64,000 bases of DNA, from the NCBI GenBank assembly GCA_964442075.1, contig CAYTWH010000001.1, positions 62,001 to 126,000 on the forward strand, in the 5' to 3' direction. This document shows positions 53,709 to 62,711 of the stretch, piece by piece (positions within the stretch are counted from its first letter, which is position 1; each line of letters begins with the position of its first letter). The DNA is from CAYTAU01 sp964442075 (lineage in GTDB: Bacteria; Bacteroidota; Bacteroidia; Bacteroidales; CAYTAU01). The position numbers and the translations under genes are program-made. A model generated the notes under the pieces. It did not search any database, was not told the origin of the DNA, and saw nothing but the letters and a program-made list of their open reading frames with translations.

Positions 53709-54905
53709 TTATTTTAAATTTGATGAAATACTCTTTAAAGCACCATTTTTATCAAAGAAATCAATTTCAATATCATTGCTTTTAAAAATAGAAGCAGGTA
53801 TAAGGTTTAAAACTCCAAACTGATTTATTAAAACATTTTTGTCTGCAATTATCTCTCTATTTTCATATATTTCAACAATTGAATTTTCGGGTATTCTATA
53901 TATAATTCCTTTATGCTGTTTAACGGGCTTCTTAGCTTTTGAAAACATACTATCAATAACTGTTGTATAATTATATGGTTTTACAGAAATGTAATATGGT
54001 GTACAGCTTTTGCATTTTATATTATCAATGCCATTAATAGTAGAAAACTTAAACAATACTTCTGGTTTTGCCCGTTCTGATTTTGGTTCATACTTAAAAT
54101 GATATTTTATTTTTTCACTTCTTTCAACACCTGTAAATAATTCCAAATACCTTTTCTCGATCAAATTTAATTCATCAATTATTGACTTTGCAGCTTCACC
54201 ATTTGGAATAATATCATCCTTACCTGTTAATATTCTTAGTCGTCGTTTTCTCAATTTTATTATAAAATCAGCAGCCTCTTCTGCTTTCTTTTCAAGACCT
54301 TTTTCACTTAAACGTGTACTATAAACAGGTATTTTTCTAACTGATGAATCTGTTTGAATTACTTTATATGTTGTATCAATTATTTCTTCGAAATGTTTTT
54401 TTATTGTTAAATCATAAAAATCAATATTATCATTATTATTGTTTTTATAATAGCTTGTTTTATTCTTACAATCTTTATCATTATTCCTTAAGTTAAATGA
54501 TTTTATAATTCCGTTGTCAGTAAGATTTATTTTTCTTGCTATTGAATTATTATTTGAATACAATAAATAATAATTAGCAGTATCAGGCAAAAAACTATCG
54601 GAAATATCAATATCATTAATGTTCCATTCAGTTTTATCATTTATTATTGCATTATCAATTCCAAGGTATTTTTTTGCATAATTATAATAAGGACCTTTTT
54701 TATATGTTGTTTTAGTTGTCTTGACTTTTACATCAATAATAGTTTTAGGCAAAGAATAAATAATTGAATGTTTTTTAAATTCTTCAACATAATTAACATT
54801 AATTACCTTTACTGTTGAACAAGCAGTTATAAAAATAACGCTTATTAGTAATAAGAGTTTAAATAAAATAAATGTTTTAATTCGGATTTTACTTTTTATG
54901 TTCAT
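53709..54905 (-). CDS. DUF4831-like lipoprotein
   Basis: A 398-residue putative lipoprotein with signal sequence ending ISVIFITAC (Cys29). The block TIIDVKVKTTKTTYKKGPYYNYAKKYLGIDNAI resembles DUF4831, a family known mainly from Bacteroidetes. A middle segment GLEKKAEEAADFIIKLRKRRLRILTGKDDIIPNGEA is strongly helical and charged, and ELNLIEKRYLELFTGVERSEKIKYHF follows, which is typical of the family. The C-terminus is beta-rich (GIIYRIPENSIVEIYE). The role is unknown. It lies 11 nt after nnrDE and 4 nt before the DUF4846 gene, so all three should be co-transcribed. Confidence 0.75.
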   Translation of the reverse strand: MNIKSKIRIKTFILFKLLLLISVIFITACSTVKVINVNYVEEFKKHSIIYSLPKTIIDVKVKTTKTTYKKGPYYNYAKKYLGIDNAIINDKTEWNINDIDISDSFLPDTANYYLLYSNNNSIARKINLTDNGIIKSFNLRNNDKDCKNKTSYYKNNNNDNIDFYDLTIKKHFEEIIDTTYKVIQTDSSVRKIPVYSTRLSEKGLEKKAEEAADFIIKLRKRRLRILTGKDDIIPNGEAAKSIIDELNLIEKRYLELFTGVERSEKIKYHFKYEPKSERAKPEVLFKFSTINGIDNIKCKSCTPYYISVKPYNYTTVIDSMFSKAKKPVKQHKGIIYRIPENSIVEIYENREIIADKNVLINQFGVLNLIPASIFKSNDIEIDFFDKNGALKSISSNLK

Positions 54906-54916
54906 TTTTTTACAAA

Positions 54917-56428
54917 TTATTTTCTAATTTTATTAAATGCGAGTCCTAAATTTGCAGAAATATCGCTGGCAATTAAAGCCTCCTCTCCTATTTCTTCAAC
55001 GGCAATATCTGCCGACAATCCATGCAAATATACTCCAAATATTGCAGCTAACTCAGATTTATATCCTTGTGCAAGAAATGAAAGAATAATTCCTGTTAAA
55101 ACATCGCCACTTCCTGCTGTTGCCATGCCAGAATTCCCTGTAGAATTAAAATAACATTTGCCATAAGGTGTTGTAATTGCAGTATGAGCACCTTTTAATA
55201 CTATAACAATATTGTATTTTTTTGAAAATTCTATTTGTGCCAGATTTTTAGAAAAGCTATCATCAAATTTATCAAATAATCTTTCAAATTCTTTTGGATG
55301 CGGTGTTAATATAGTTTTTGGAGGAAGCTTTTTTAGCAAATCTTTATTTTTGGCAAGTAAATTTAATCCATCAGCATCAATTACCATTGGCAATTTTGTT
55401 TCAGAAATAATCTGTTCAAATGCAATTTCTGTTTCTTTTTCCATGCCTAATCCCGGACCAATTCCAATTGAGTTAAATAATTTCAAATCAGGTATATTTG
55501 AGAAAACTTTTTCAGAATCATCTATACTTATCATTGCCTCGGGCAAAGCTGTTTGCATTATATTATACCCCAATTTAGGAACATGTGTAGTCAATAGCCC
55601 TGCTCCTGCTCGCAAGCATGCTTCTGAAGCTAAAACTGCTGCGCCCATCTTTCCATAACTCCCCGATACCAACAATGCATGTCCATAATTTCCTTTATGA
55701 GAAAACTTGCTTCTTTTTTTATAAATATTTTTAATAAAATTATTCTCTAATAAAACATATGGGGTTTCTGTTATTTCAATTTTATTTTTATGTAATCCTA
55801 TTGGTATAACATGCCATTCACCAACAAAATCATTGTTTTCATGAAACATAAATGAAACATTAGGAAACTGTACAGTTAAAGTGTAATTTGCTCTTATAAT
55901 ATTTTCTCTATTATTTGTAGAATTATCCTCACCAAATAAACCAGATGGAGCATCAACAGATATTACTGTTACATTTTGATTATTTATGTTATTAACAACA
56001 TCTGCTGCCAAACTTTCTAAAGGTCTGGATAAACCCGAGCCAAAAAGTCCGTCAACAATTATAGTGTTTTCATGAAAATCAGGAATTTCATTATCTGAAG
56101 TAATATAATATATTTTTGTTCTTTTTTGTTCTTTAAGTCTTAACAAATTAGTTTCAGAATCAATTGATAATTTATTAGATATCTTTATCATAAAAACCTC
56201 TACATTATAAAAATGTTCAGCAAGATGCCTTGCAACAACTAATGCATCTCCACCATTATTTCCTGAACCAACAAATATTTTAAACTCATATTTTTTATTA
56301 TATCTTTTTATTATCCAGTTTGCAATTTGAGTTGCGGCTCTCTCCATAAGATCAATAGATAAAATTGGTTCATTTTTAATTGTATAATCATCTATCTCAG
56401 CAACTTGTTTAGAACAAAATAATTTCAT
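54917..56428 (-). CDS. nnrDE: bifunctional NAD(P)H-hydrate epimerase / ADP-dependent dehydratase
   Basis: A 503-residue metabolite-repair enzyme restoring hydrated NAD(P)H. The N-terminal YjeF_N epimerase domain (1 to about 215) has the motif VGSGNNGGDALVVARHL and the substrate Asp in SVDAPSGLFGED. The C-terminal dehydratase domain (about 225-503) is a ribokinase-like fold with GHALLVSGSYGKMGAAVLAS, a GIGPGLGMEKET turn, DADGLNLLAKN and NSGMATAGSGDVLTGI, in which Asp is the catalytic base. Fusion of both activities is the normal bacterial form. The gene heads the operon that continues with DUF4831 and DUF4846 and is divergent from a peptide transporter. Confidence 0.95.
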   Translation of the reverse strand: MKLFCSKQVAEIDDYTIKNEPILSIDLMERAATQIANWIIKRYNKKYEFKIFVGSGNNGGDALVVARHLAEHFYNVEVFMIKISNKLSIDSETNLLRLKEQKRTKIYYITSDNEIPDFHENTIIVDGLFGSGLSRPLESLAADVVNNINNQNVTVISVDAPSGLFGEDNSTNNRENIIRANYTLTVQFPNVSFMFHENNDFVGEWHVIPIGLHKNKIEITETPYVLLENNFIKNIYKKRSKFSHKGNYGHALLVSGSYGKMGAAVLASEACLRAGAGLLTTHVPKLGYNIMQTALPEAMISIDDSEKVFSNIPDLKLFNSIGIGPGLGMEKETEIAFEQIISETKLPMVIDADGLNLLAKNKDLLKKLPPKTILTPHPKEFERLFDKFDDSFSKNLAQIEFSKKYNIVIVLKGAHTAITTPYGKCYFNSTGNSGMATAGSGDVLTGIILSFLAQGYKSELAAIFGVYLHGLSADIAVEEIGEEALIASDISANLGLAFNKIRK

Positions 56429-56461
56429 AATTTTAAATCATTAACATCTAATATTTGATTA

Positions 56462-56469
56462 CAAAAATA
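56462..56469 (-). promoter_or_regulatory. candidate nnrDE -7 element
   Basis: Reads TATTTTTG on the minus strand, 33 nt upstream of the nnrDE start. A -33 TTG is not clear. Confidence 0.38.
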
Positions 56470-56493
56470 CTATCTTCAATTCTTTATTAAAAA

Positions 56494-56526
56494 TTTGATT
56501 GAGATTAAAAAAGATTTTTATCTTTG
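56494..56526 (+). promoter_or_regulatory. candidate promoter of the POT transporter
   Basis: TTTG (56494-56497), a 21-nt spacer and TATCTTTG (56519-56526) closely fit the Bacteroidetes consensus. It predicts a leader of about 30 nt before ATG at 56565. Confidence 0.6.
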
Positions 56527-56564
56527 CACCCTTGTGATATTTATTAATTAAAACACTTTATAAA

Positions 56565-58088
56565 ATGTTTAAAGGACATCCTAAAGGACTTATTCCTGCA
56601 GCTCTTGCTAATATGGGCGAACGTTTTGGGTTTTACACCATGATGGCGATTTTAGTTCTATTTTTACAAGCAAAGTTTGGCTTAGATGGAATAAGTGCAG
56701 GTTATATTTATGCAGCATTCTATTTTTCAATATATATTTTAGCTTTAGTTGGAGGTATAATTGCGGATAGAATTAAAAACTATAAAGGTACAATATTAGC
56801 AGGTTTAATATTAATGGGGCTAGGTTATGCTATTATGGCTGTTCCTTCTCCAACTCCGGTTTCAAGTGTACCTATTTATCTTACTATTTCAATAGTTGGA
56901 TTATTTGTTATTGCTTTTGGTAACGGTTTATTTAAAGGTAACTTACAAGCTTTAGTTGGTCAAATGTATGATAACGAGAAGTATGAGCCAATGAGAGATT
57001 CTGGGTTTTCTTTATTTTATGCATTTATTAATATAGGTGCAATTTTTGCTCCTTTTACTGCTATTGGTATTAGAAATTGGTGGTTAAATAGTCACAGTTT
57101 TGAATACAATGCAAACTTACCTGAATTTTGTCATAGTTTTTTAGATGGTTCTATTACAAGTTCAAATATTGAAACATTCCAGGCATATGCTGACAAAGCT
57201 AGTGGAACTCCTGTTGCAAATTTAACAGAATTTGCAAACAATTATTTAAACGTATTTAATACAGGTTTTCATTATGCTTTTGGTATTGCTATAATCGCAA
57301 TGCTTATTTCTCTTGTTATTTATCTTAAAAATAAAAGAAATTTCCCTGATCCAAAAGGAGTTAGTTCTTCTAAAGAGTATTCAAAAGAAGAAGTTAAAAT
57401 GGAAGCTAAAGAAATTAAACAACGGATGTATGCTTTGTTTGCTGTATTTGGAGTTGTAATTTTCTTTTGGTTCTCTTTCCATCAAAACGGATTAACATTA
57501 ACTTTCTTTGCAAAAGATTATACTTTACTTAGGCTTGGACCCTGGGATATTTCAGCTGAAATATTCCAATCAATGAACCCGTTTTTTGTTGTATTTTTAA
57601 CGCCTATTATAGTAGGGTTATTTGGTTGGTTACGTGCTAAAGGCATAGAACCATCAACACCTAAGAAAATTGCTATAGGTATGGGTATTGCGGCTGTAGC
57701 TTTTGTTGTAATGGCTATAGGTTCTATGGGAGTACCTTTATTTGAAACTATTGATACTAAATCCGGTGGAGTACCATTAGAAGAAGCTTCACGTGTAACA
57801 CCATACTTATTACTTGGAACATATTTTATTTTAACAGTTGCAGAATTATTTATAAGCCCAATGGGTATTTCGTTTGTATCGAAAGTCTCCCCTCCACAAT
57901 ATCAAGGCATGATGCAAGGTGGATGGCTTGGAGCAACAGCATTAGGTAATGGATTATTATTTATTGGTGCAATTATGTATGAATCAATTCCTATTTGGAT
58001 GACATGGGGAATATTTGTTATTGCATGTTCAATATCAATGTTTACAATTATCTTTATGCTTAAATGGCTTGAAAGGGTCTCAAAATAA
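56565..58088 (+). CDS. POT-family (PTR2) proton-coupled peptide transporter
   Basis: A 507-residue inner-membrane major facilitator with about 14 helices, importing di- and tripeptides with protons. The first helix contains the family motif ANMGERFGFYTM, equivalent to ExxERFxYY, and residues around GLFKGNLQALVGQMYDNEKYEP and SGFSLFYAFINIGAIFAPF match the PTR2 signature region. The later segment VAELFISPMGISFVSKVSP is also family-typical. Peptide import fits an organism that exports proteases and appears able to ferment amino acids. It is a single-gene unit between a good promoter and a strong terminator. Confidence 0.93.
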   Translation: MFKGHPKGLIPAALANMGERFGFYTMMAILVLFLQAKFGLDGISAGYIYAAFYFSIYILALVGGIIADRIKNYKGTILAGLILMGLGYAIMAVPSPTPVSSVPIYLTISIVGLFVIAFGNGLFKGNLQALVGQMYDNEKYEPMRDSGFSLFYAFINIGAIFAPFTAIGIRNWWLNSHSFEYNANLPEFCHSFLDGSITSSNIETFQAYADKASGTPVANLTEFANNYLNVFNTGFHYAFGIAIIAMLISLVIYLKNKRNFPDPKGVSSSKEYSKEEVKMEAKEIKQRMYALFAVFGVVIFFWFSFHQNGLTLTFFAKDYTLLRLGPWDISAEIFQSMNPFFVVFLTPIIVGLFGWLRAKGIEPSTPKKIAIGMGIAAVAFVVMAIGSMGVPLFETIDTKSGGVPLEEASRVTPYLLLGTYFILTVAELFISPMGISFVSKVSPPQYQGMMQGGWLGATALGNGLLFIGAIMYESIPIWMTWGIFVIACSISMFTIIFMLKWLERVSK

Positions 58089-58111
58089 TGATACTAAAAT
58101 TATAATACTGA

Positions 58112-58142
58112 AAATCCGCAATTAATAATTGCGGATTTTTTT
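58112..58142 (+). terminator. rho-independent terminator of the POT gene
   Basis: AAATCCGCAATTA (58112-58124) pairs perfectly with TAATTGCGGATTT (58126-58138), followed by a T-tract. It ends six nucleotides before the next start codon. Confidence 0.85.
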
Positions 58143-58147
58143 GTATA

Positions 58148-59098
58148 ATGCAATTTATGAAAACCCGTTACAATTCATATAGCAAATACATTAAAGAGAA
58201 TTATAATACTAGAATTCAAAAAATATCAATAAACGCAGGTTTTACTTGTCCAAACAGAGATGGAACAAAAGGAATAGGTGGATGTATATATTGTAACAAC
58301 ATAACTTTTAGTCCATATTACTGCAAACCTTCAAAATCAATTACACAACAACTAAATGAAGGCATTGCTTTTTTTTCAAAAAAATATAAAGCACAAAAGT
58401 ATTTTGCATATTTTCAGGCTTACACAAATACTTATTCAGATATAAATAAGCTTAAAGAACTTTATGAAGAAGCCCTATCTCACCCTGAAGTTATTGGTCT
58501 TATTATAGCTACAAGACCAGACTGTATTGACAAAAAAATTATTAATTATTTGGTAGAACTCTCAAAAACTAAATATATTTCAATTGAATATGGAGTAGAA
58601 ACAACAAACAATAAAACTTTAGAATTGATTAATCGTTGTCATACTTTTGAAGAAAGTGTTAATGCAATTAATCTTACTTCAGATGCCGGTTTAGATGTTG
58701 GAGTTCACATGATACTTGGTTTACCTGGAGAAAATAGGGATGTTATTATTAATCATGCAAAAATAATTTCAAAACTACCTATTAAAACACTTAAATTACA
58801 TCAATTACAAATAATAAAAGGTACAAATATTGAAAAGTTATTCTCTGATAAACCTGAATTATTTTTAAACTTTTCAATAGAACAATACGTTGACCTTATT
58901 GTTGATTTTCTAGAGGTTTTAAATCCAAAAATAATTATTGAACGATTTACAAGTGAATCTCCTATCAACATGATAATTAGCCCTAAATGGGGTGGCTTAA
59001 AAAATTTTGAAATTACAGCTAAAATTGAAAAACGATTAAAAGAAAGAGATAGTTGTCAGGGAAAAATAAATTTTAATAACAATGGCTTATTGTGTTGA
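58148..59098 (+). CDS. TIGR01212-family radical SAM protein (YhcC-like)
   Basis: A 316-residue radical SAM protein. The cluster region is unusual for the superfamily but typical of this family: GFTCPNRDGTKGIGGCIYCNN, where the first Cys is separated by a longer spacing from the CxxC pair. KYFAYFQAYTNTYSDINKLK, IIATRPDCIDKKIINYL, YISIEYGVETTNNKTLELI and VGVHMILGLPGENRDVI follow in the expected order. The family's reaction is not established. A second Met at 58157 is also possible as the start. It sits directly behind the POT terminator, so it may rely on read-through or a promoter within the transporter gene. Confidence 0.9.
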   Translation: MQFMKTRYNSYSKYIKENYNTRIQKISINAGFTCPNRDGTKGIGGCIYCNNITFSPYYCKPSKSITQQLNEGIAFFSKKYKAQKYFAYFQAYTNTYSDINKLKELYEEALSHPEVIGLIIATRPDCIDKKIINYLVELSKTKYISIEYGVETTNNKTLELINRCHTFEESVNAINLTSDAGLDVGVHMILGLPGENRDVIINHAKIISKLPIKTLKLHQLQIIKGTNIEKLFSDKPELFLNFSIEQYVDLIVDFLEVLNPKIIIERFTSESPINMIISPKWGGLKNFEITAKIEKRLKERDSCQGKINFNNNGLLC

Positions 59099-59180
59099 AA
59101 TTGAATTAACAACTATTTCTGCTATATCTTTAACCGGAATTTCTGAACCATAAACAAATGTTTTTTTACATAACTATATT

Positions 59181-59942
59181 TTAATTAAAAGAACCACCAA
59201 TATACAACTTCGTTTTTTCCATTTTAGGGTTTTCAAAAAATTCTTTTACAGGTGCTTGTTCTATAATTTCCCCTAAATACATAAACACCACATAATCAGC
59301 CATTCTTTTGGCCTGCCGTAAAATATGAGTTACCATTATAATTGTATAATGTTGTTTTAATTCCATAAATTTCTCTTCAATAACCTGACTTGACAAAGGG
59401 TCGAGTGCAGATGTTGGTTCATCTGCCAAAATTATTTCAGGATCAACTGCCAATCCTCTTGCTAAACATAAGCGTTGTTGCTGACCTATTGATAAACTTG
59501 AAGCAGGTTCTCTCAATCTATCTTTTACTTCTTCCCACAAATTAGCTTGTTTTAAATAATGTTCAACACGTTTATTAAGGTATTTCTTTTTTTTTCTACC
59601 ACTAATTCTTAATCCATAAGCAATATTATCGTAAATATTCATTGGCAAAGGATAAGGACGTTGAGAAAGTAATCCCATATTTTTTCGCAAATCTGTAATT
59701 TCTCTTTTCGCACTCAAAATATCATCATTATTTATATAAATATTGCCATTAACATCAATATCTTCATATAAATCGGTTAATCGGTTAAGACTTTTCAAAA
59801 GGGTTGTTTTTCCACAACCCGATGGTCCCAATATTACTGTTATCTTATTTCTGGGAATATCTAAATTAATGTTCTTTAAAATATGGAGTTTTCCAATATT
59901 AAGGTCTAAATTTTTTATTATTATTTTTGGTTGATTATTCAT
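59181..59942 (-). CDS. pstB: phosphate ABC transporter, ATP-binding subunit PstB
   Basis: A 253-residue ABC ATPase starting at ATG 59942 (MNNQPKIIIKNLDLNIG); the longer frame would overlap pstA by 38 nt. The Walker A motif is GPSGCGKTT, the signature region is SLSIGQQQRLCLARGLA (Ile replaces the usual first Gly of LSGGQ), and Walker B is EIILADEPTSALDP. It powers the PstCA channel. The start codon overlaps the pstA stop region by coupling distance. No phoU gene follows, although it usually does in pst operons. Confidence 0.92.
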   Translation of the reverse strand: MNNQPKIIIKNLDLNIGKLHILKNINLDIPRNKITVILGPSGCGKTTLLKSLNRLTDLYEDIDVNGNIYINNDDILSAKREITDLRKNMGLLSQRPYPLPMNIYDNIAYGLRISGRKKKKYLNKRVEHYLKQANLWEEVKDRLREPASSLSIGQQQRLCLARGLAVDPEIILADEPTSALDPLSSQVIEEKFMELKQHYTIIMVTHILRQAKRMADYVVFMYLGEIIEQAPVKEFFENPKMEKTKLYIGGSFN

Positions 59943-59943
59943 T

Positions 59944-60801
59944 TTAGAAATTAATTTTATTTTTTTGATATTTTCTTGCAAATATTCTAGATAATATACT
60001 TATTATTAAAATAATTATTGTTAAAACTATTGCAGAAGCATATGCCCTGTTTTGAACCTCCGGTATGGGTGAGCTTAATTGAAAAAAAATTGATAAAGGC
60101 AATGTTGCTGCTGGTTGTGATAATGAAGTAGGAATATTATCGGTATAACCTGTTGTAAAAAGTACTGATGCAGCATCTCCAATACCTCTTCCTAAAGACA
60201 AGAGCACTGCAGTAATTACTCCGGGAATACATTGTTTTAAAAATACTTTGTACGCTGTTTCTGATTTTGTAGAACCGAGAGAAAATGATGCCTCCATTAA
60301 ACCTATTGGAACAGTTTTTAATACTTCATCAATTCCTCTTATCATTATTGGAATAATAAGCAATGTTACAACAATAATTCCTGCCATTAATGATGTTTTT
60401 ATTCCAAAATATATCATTATTGTAAATCCAAATGCACCATAAACTATAGATGGCACACCCCATAACAAATCAAGTAAAAAACGTATTATATTTACTATTT
60501 TTTTATTTTTATATAAATGAACATTTATATATAACGCTACCGGTAAACCTATAATAAAAGCTAAAAAAGTTGCACCAATAGAAAGATATAATGAGCCAAT
60601 AATTGCATTTAGAATACCTCCTTCTTTTCCAAAGTAAAAACCTCCTTTTGGAGTTTGTGATATCATTTCCCATGTTAAAGAAGATAATCCTTTACTAAAA
60701 ATACTATAAATTATCAGCAATAAAGCAAAAGCAATGATTGCAGAAGAAATTAACATTAATCCTCTGAAAATATTTTCTTCAATTATTTTAAAATTCTTCA
60801 T
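59944..60801 (-). CDS. pstA: phosphate ABC transporter permease PstA
   Basis: A 285-residue inner-membrane permease with six transmembrane helices. The EAA-type loop VPIGLMEASFSLGSTKSETAYKVFLKQ contacts PstB, and GIITAVLLSLGRGIGDAASVLF-like residues (VITAVLLSLGRGIGDAAS) follow, as is usual for PstA. It forms a heterodimeric channel with PstC. It lies 10 nt after pstC and one nucleotide before pstB on the same strand. Confidence 0.93.
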   Translation of the reverse strand: MKNFKIIEENIFRGLMLISSAIIAFALLLIIYSIFSKGLSSLTWEMISQTPKGGFYFGKEGGILNAIIGSLYLSIGATFLAFIIGLPVALYINVHLYKNKKIVNIIRFLLDLLWGVPSIVYGAFGFTIMIYFGIKTSLMAGIIVVTLLIIPIMIRGIDEVLKTVPIGLMEASFSLGSTKSETAYKVFLKQCIPGVITAVLLSLGRGIGDAASVLFTTGYTDNIPTSLSQPAATLPLSIFFQLSSPIPEVQNRAYASAIVLTIIILIISILSRIFARKYQKNKINF

Positions 60802-60811
60802 TTATATACTT

Positions 60812-61711
60812 TTATACTTTAATTTCAAACCTTCTTATAGATAATCTTGAAAAAATATTAAATATTAATACTATAATAAATAATAACAATGCAGCAAACA
60901 TTAATGCAGAGTCATACGCAGGAATAGACATCATTTCTCCATAATTATTCGCAATTAATGATGGAATAGGATAACCGGGTTGAAATATTCCTGTTGGTAT
61001 TTTTGCAACATTTCCAACTACCATTAATACCGCTATTGTTTCGCCGAAAGCTCTTGATAAACCAAGCCCGACAGATGAAATTATTCCGGGATAAGCTTTC
61101 TTAACAAGAACAAATTTAATAGTTTGCCATTTGCTTGCTCCAAGCGATAATGATGCTTCTGTTAATTCGGCAGGTATTGTTTTAAATATTTCAATAAGAA
61201 TATTTAACATAAATGGAATAATCATTAATGCAAGAACAATTGCACCAGCAAGAATAGAATAGCCTGTGGTGTTAATCCCAAAAAAAGGAGCAATGTGATT
61301 AGAAATTAGTGGAACAATAACTAATATACCCCAAACACCATAAATTACAGATGGTAATGCTGCTAATATATCAATAACAGGATGCATTAAATTCAGAATA
61401 TATGTTTTAGCATATTGTGTTAAATAAATGGATGTTAATATGCAAACAGGAACTGAAATTACAAGTGCAAGAATAGTAACCCAAAGAGAACTTAATATAA
61501 ATGGTAAAAATCCAAATTTCTGCTCGGTCGGTTTCCAATTACCTGTACATAATAAATCGAATAATGAATTATTGTTTAATAAAAAATTTGATTTAATGTA
61601 TAATCCAACCAAAATAATAAATGGCAACAACGCGATCAACACAAGACATATAAACATCCACTTACTATGAAGTTTACTTCTAAATTGTCTATTAATATTG
61701 AAAAAATTCAT
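60812..61711 (-). CDS. pstC: phosphate ABC transporter permease PstC
   Basis: A 299-residue permease starting at ATG 61711 (MNFFNINRQFRSKLHSKW), preferred because the next upstream ATG (61726) would overlap pstS. It has six transmembrane helices. The pattern PVIDILAALPSVIYGVWGIL, the EAA-type loop IPAELTEASLSLGASKWQTI, and GLSRAFGETIAVLMVVGN are PstC hallmarks. It pairs with PstA. The gap of 5 nt to pstS indicates a single operon. Confidence 0.93.
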   Translation of the reverse strand: MNFFNINRQFRSKLHSKWMFICLVLIALLPFIILVGLYIKSNFLLNNNSLFDLLCTGNWKPTEQKFGFLPFILSSLWVTILALVISVPVCILTSIYLTQYAKTYILNLMHPVIDILAALPSVIYGVWGILVIVPLISNHIAPFFGINTTGYSILAGAIVLALMIIPFMLNILIEIFKTIPAELTEASLSLGASKWQTIKFVLVKKAYPGIISSVGLGLSRAFGETIAVLMVVGNVAKIPTGIFQPGYPIPSLIANNYGEMMSIPAYDSALMFAALLLFIIVLIFNIFSRLSIRRFEIKV

Positions 61712-61716
61712 TGATA

Positions 61717-62688
61717 TTAATTGCAAATTTTATCTAATTCAGATTTTATTTTTTCTTCTGATAATTGAACATATCCTGATTCTTTCACATATTTCTGTCC
61801 TTCGGTAAGAATCCATTTTATAAATTCAATTACAATTTCTTTTTCAGGTTTTCCTTGTGAAACAAAATATAAATCTCTTGCCGGTGGTGAAGGGTATTTT
61901 CCGTCTTTAATTGCAATAGTAATATCATTAAGAGTATTATATACATTTTCTTCCTCATCAATTGTATCATTTTCATTAATATCAATTGGTATTACTTCTA
62001 AACCTTCATATTTAATTTTAGAGTTAATATCATATATATAAACTACATTATTATAACCAACACCTAAAATATCTTTTTTTATTGCATCTGCCATTCCTGG
62101 ATCCCCAAATACCCCTATTCCAATTAAACTTTCTTGGTCCCCACCAAGATACTTCCCCCATGTTCCTGCTGCTCCACAAGCATCTGAACGTGTGTAATTA
62201 TTTATTTTTTTATCATTGTTGCCTACAAGTTCTCCCCAATTTTTTATTTTTTCTGTAATATATACATCAATAAATTCCTGTCTACTCATTCCTTTCCTTT
62301 TTAAATCTTTCAAAAAAGGATTTTTAGAATTAATTGTTGGAAGTACAGCATCCTTGGTTAAAGCTATTTTCCATGCTCCTTTTTCAACCTCTTCTTCACA
62401 TACTTCTCTTGAAAACATTCCCAAATCAACCATTTCAGATAAAGCATCTGTCATCCCCTTTCCTGCTCCTCCTGCTGAAATATCAATTCTAACATCAGGA
62501 TGTAGTTTTTTAAATTCCTCTGCCCATCTAACTGTCATAGGATATAGTGCAAAAGCTCCTGAAATACTAATTGTTCCTTGTAATTTGTCACTATTTTCCT
62601 CATTTTCAGAAATCGTATTGTTTTTACAACTAACTAATAATAAAGCTAGTATTAAAATACTAATTTGTTTAATTTTTGATTTTTTCAT
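61717..62688 (-). CDS. pstS: phosphate-binding lipoprotein PstS
   Basis: A 323-residue periplasmic phosphate-binding lipoprotein. The start at 62688 gives a clean lipoprotein signal MKKSKIKQISILILALLLVSC (Cys21); the longer frame would overlap the porin gene. The binding-site segments GTISISGAFALYPMTVRWAEEF, DISAGGAGKGMTDALSEMV, NYTRSDACGAAGTWGKYLGG and PPARDLYFVSQGKP follow the PstS/PBP2 pattern. It collects phosphate for the PstCAB transporter and is the second gene of the operon, 23 nt after the porin gene. Confidence 0.9.
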   Translation of the reverse strand: MKKSKIKQISILILALLLVSCKNNTISENEENSDKLQGTISISGAFALYPMTVRWAEEFKKLHPDVRIDISAGGAGKGMTDALSEMVDLGMFSREVCEEEVEKGAWKIALTKDAVLPTINSKNPFLKDLKRKGMSRQEFIDVYITEKIKNWGELVGNNDKKINNYTRSDACGAAGTWGKYLGGDQESLIGIGVFGDPGMADAIKKDILGVGYNNVVYIYDINSKIKYEGLEVIPIDINENDTIDEEENVYNTLNDITIAIKDGKYPSPPARDLYFVSQGKPEKEIVIEFIKWILTEGQKYVKESGYVQLSEEKIKSELDKICN

Positions 62689-62711
62689 AACGGAATTTTT
62701 TAATATATAAA

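Noticed and set aside
55212..55658. A 148-residue frame antisense to nnrDE
   Set aside because: It lies completely within a clearly conserved gene on the other strand.
62216..62710. A 164-residue frame antisense to pstS
   Set aside because: Shadow of pstS; its opposite strand has all PstS motifs.
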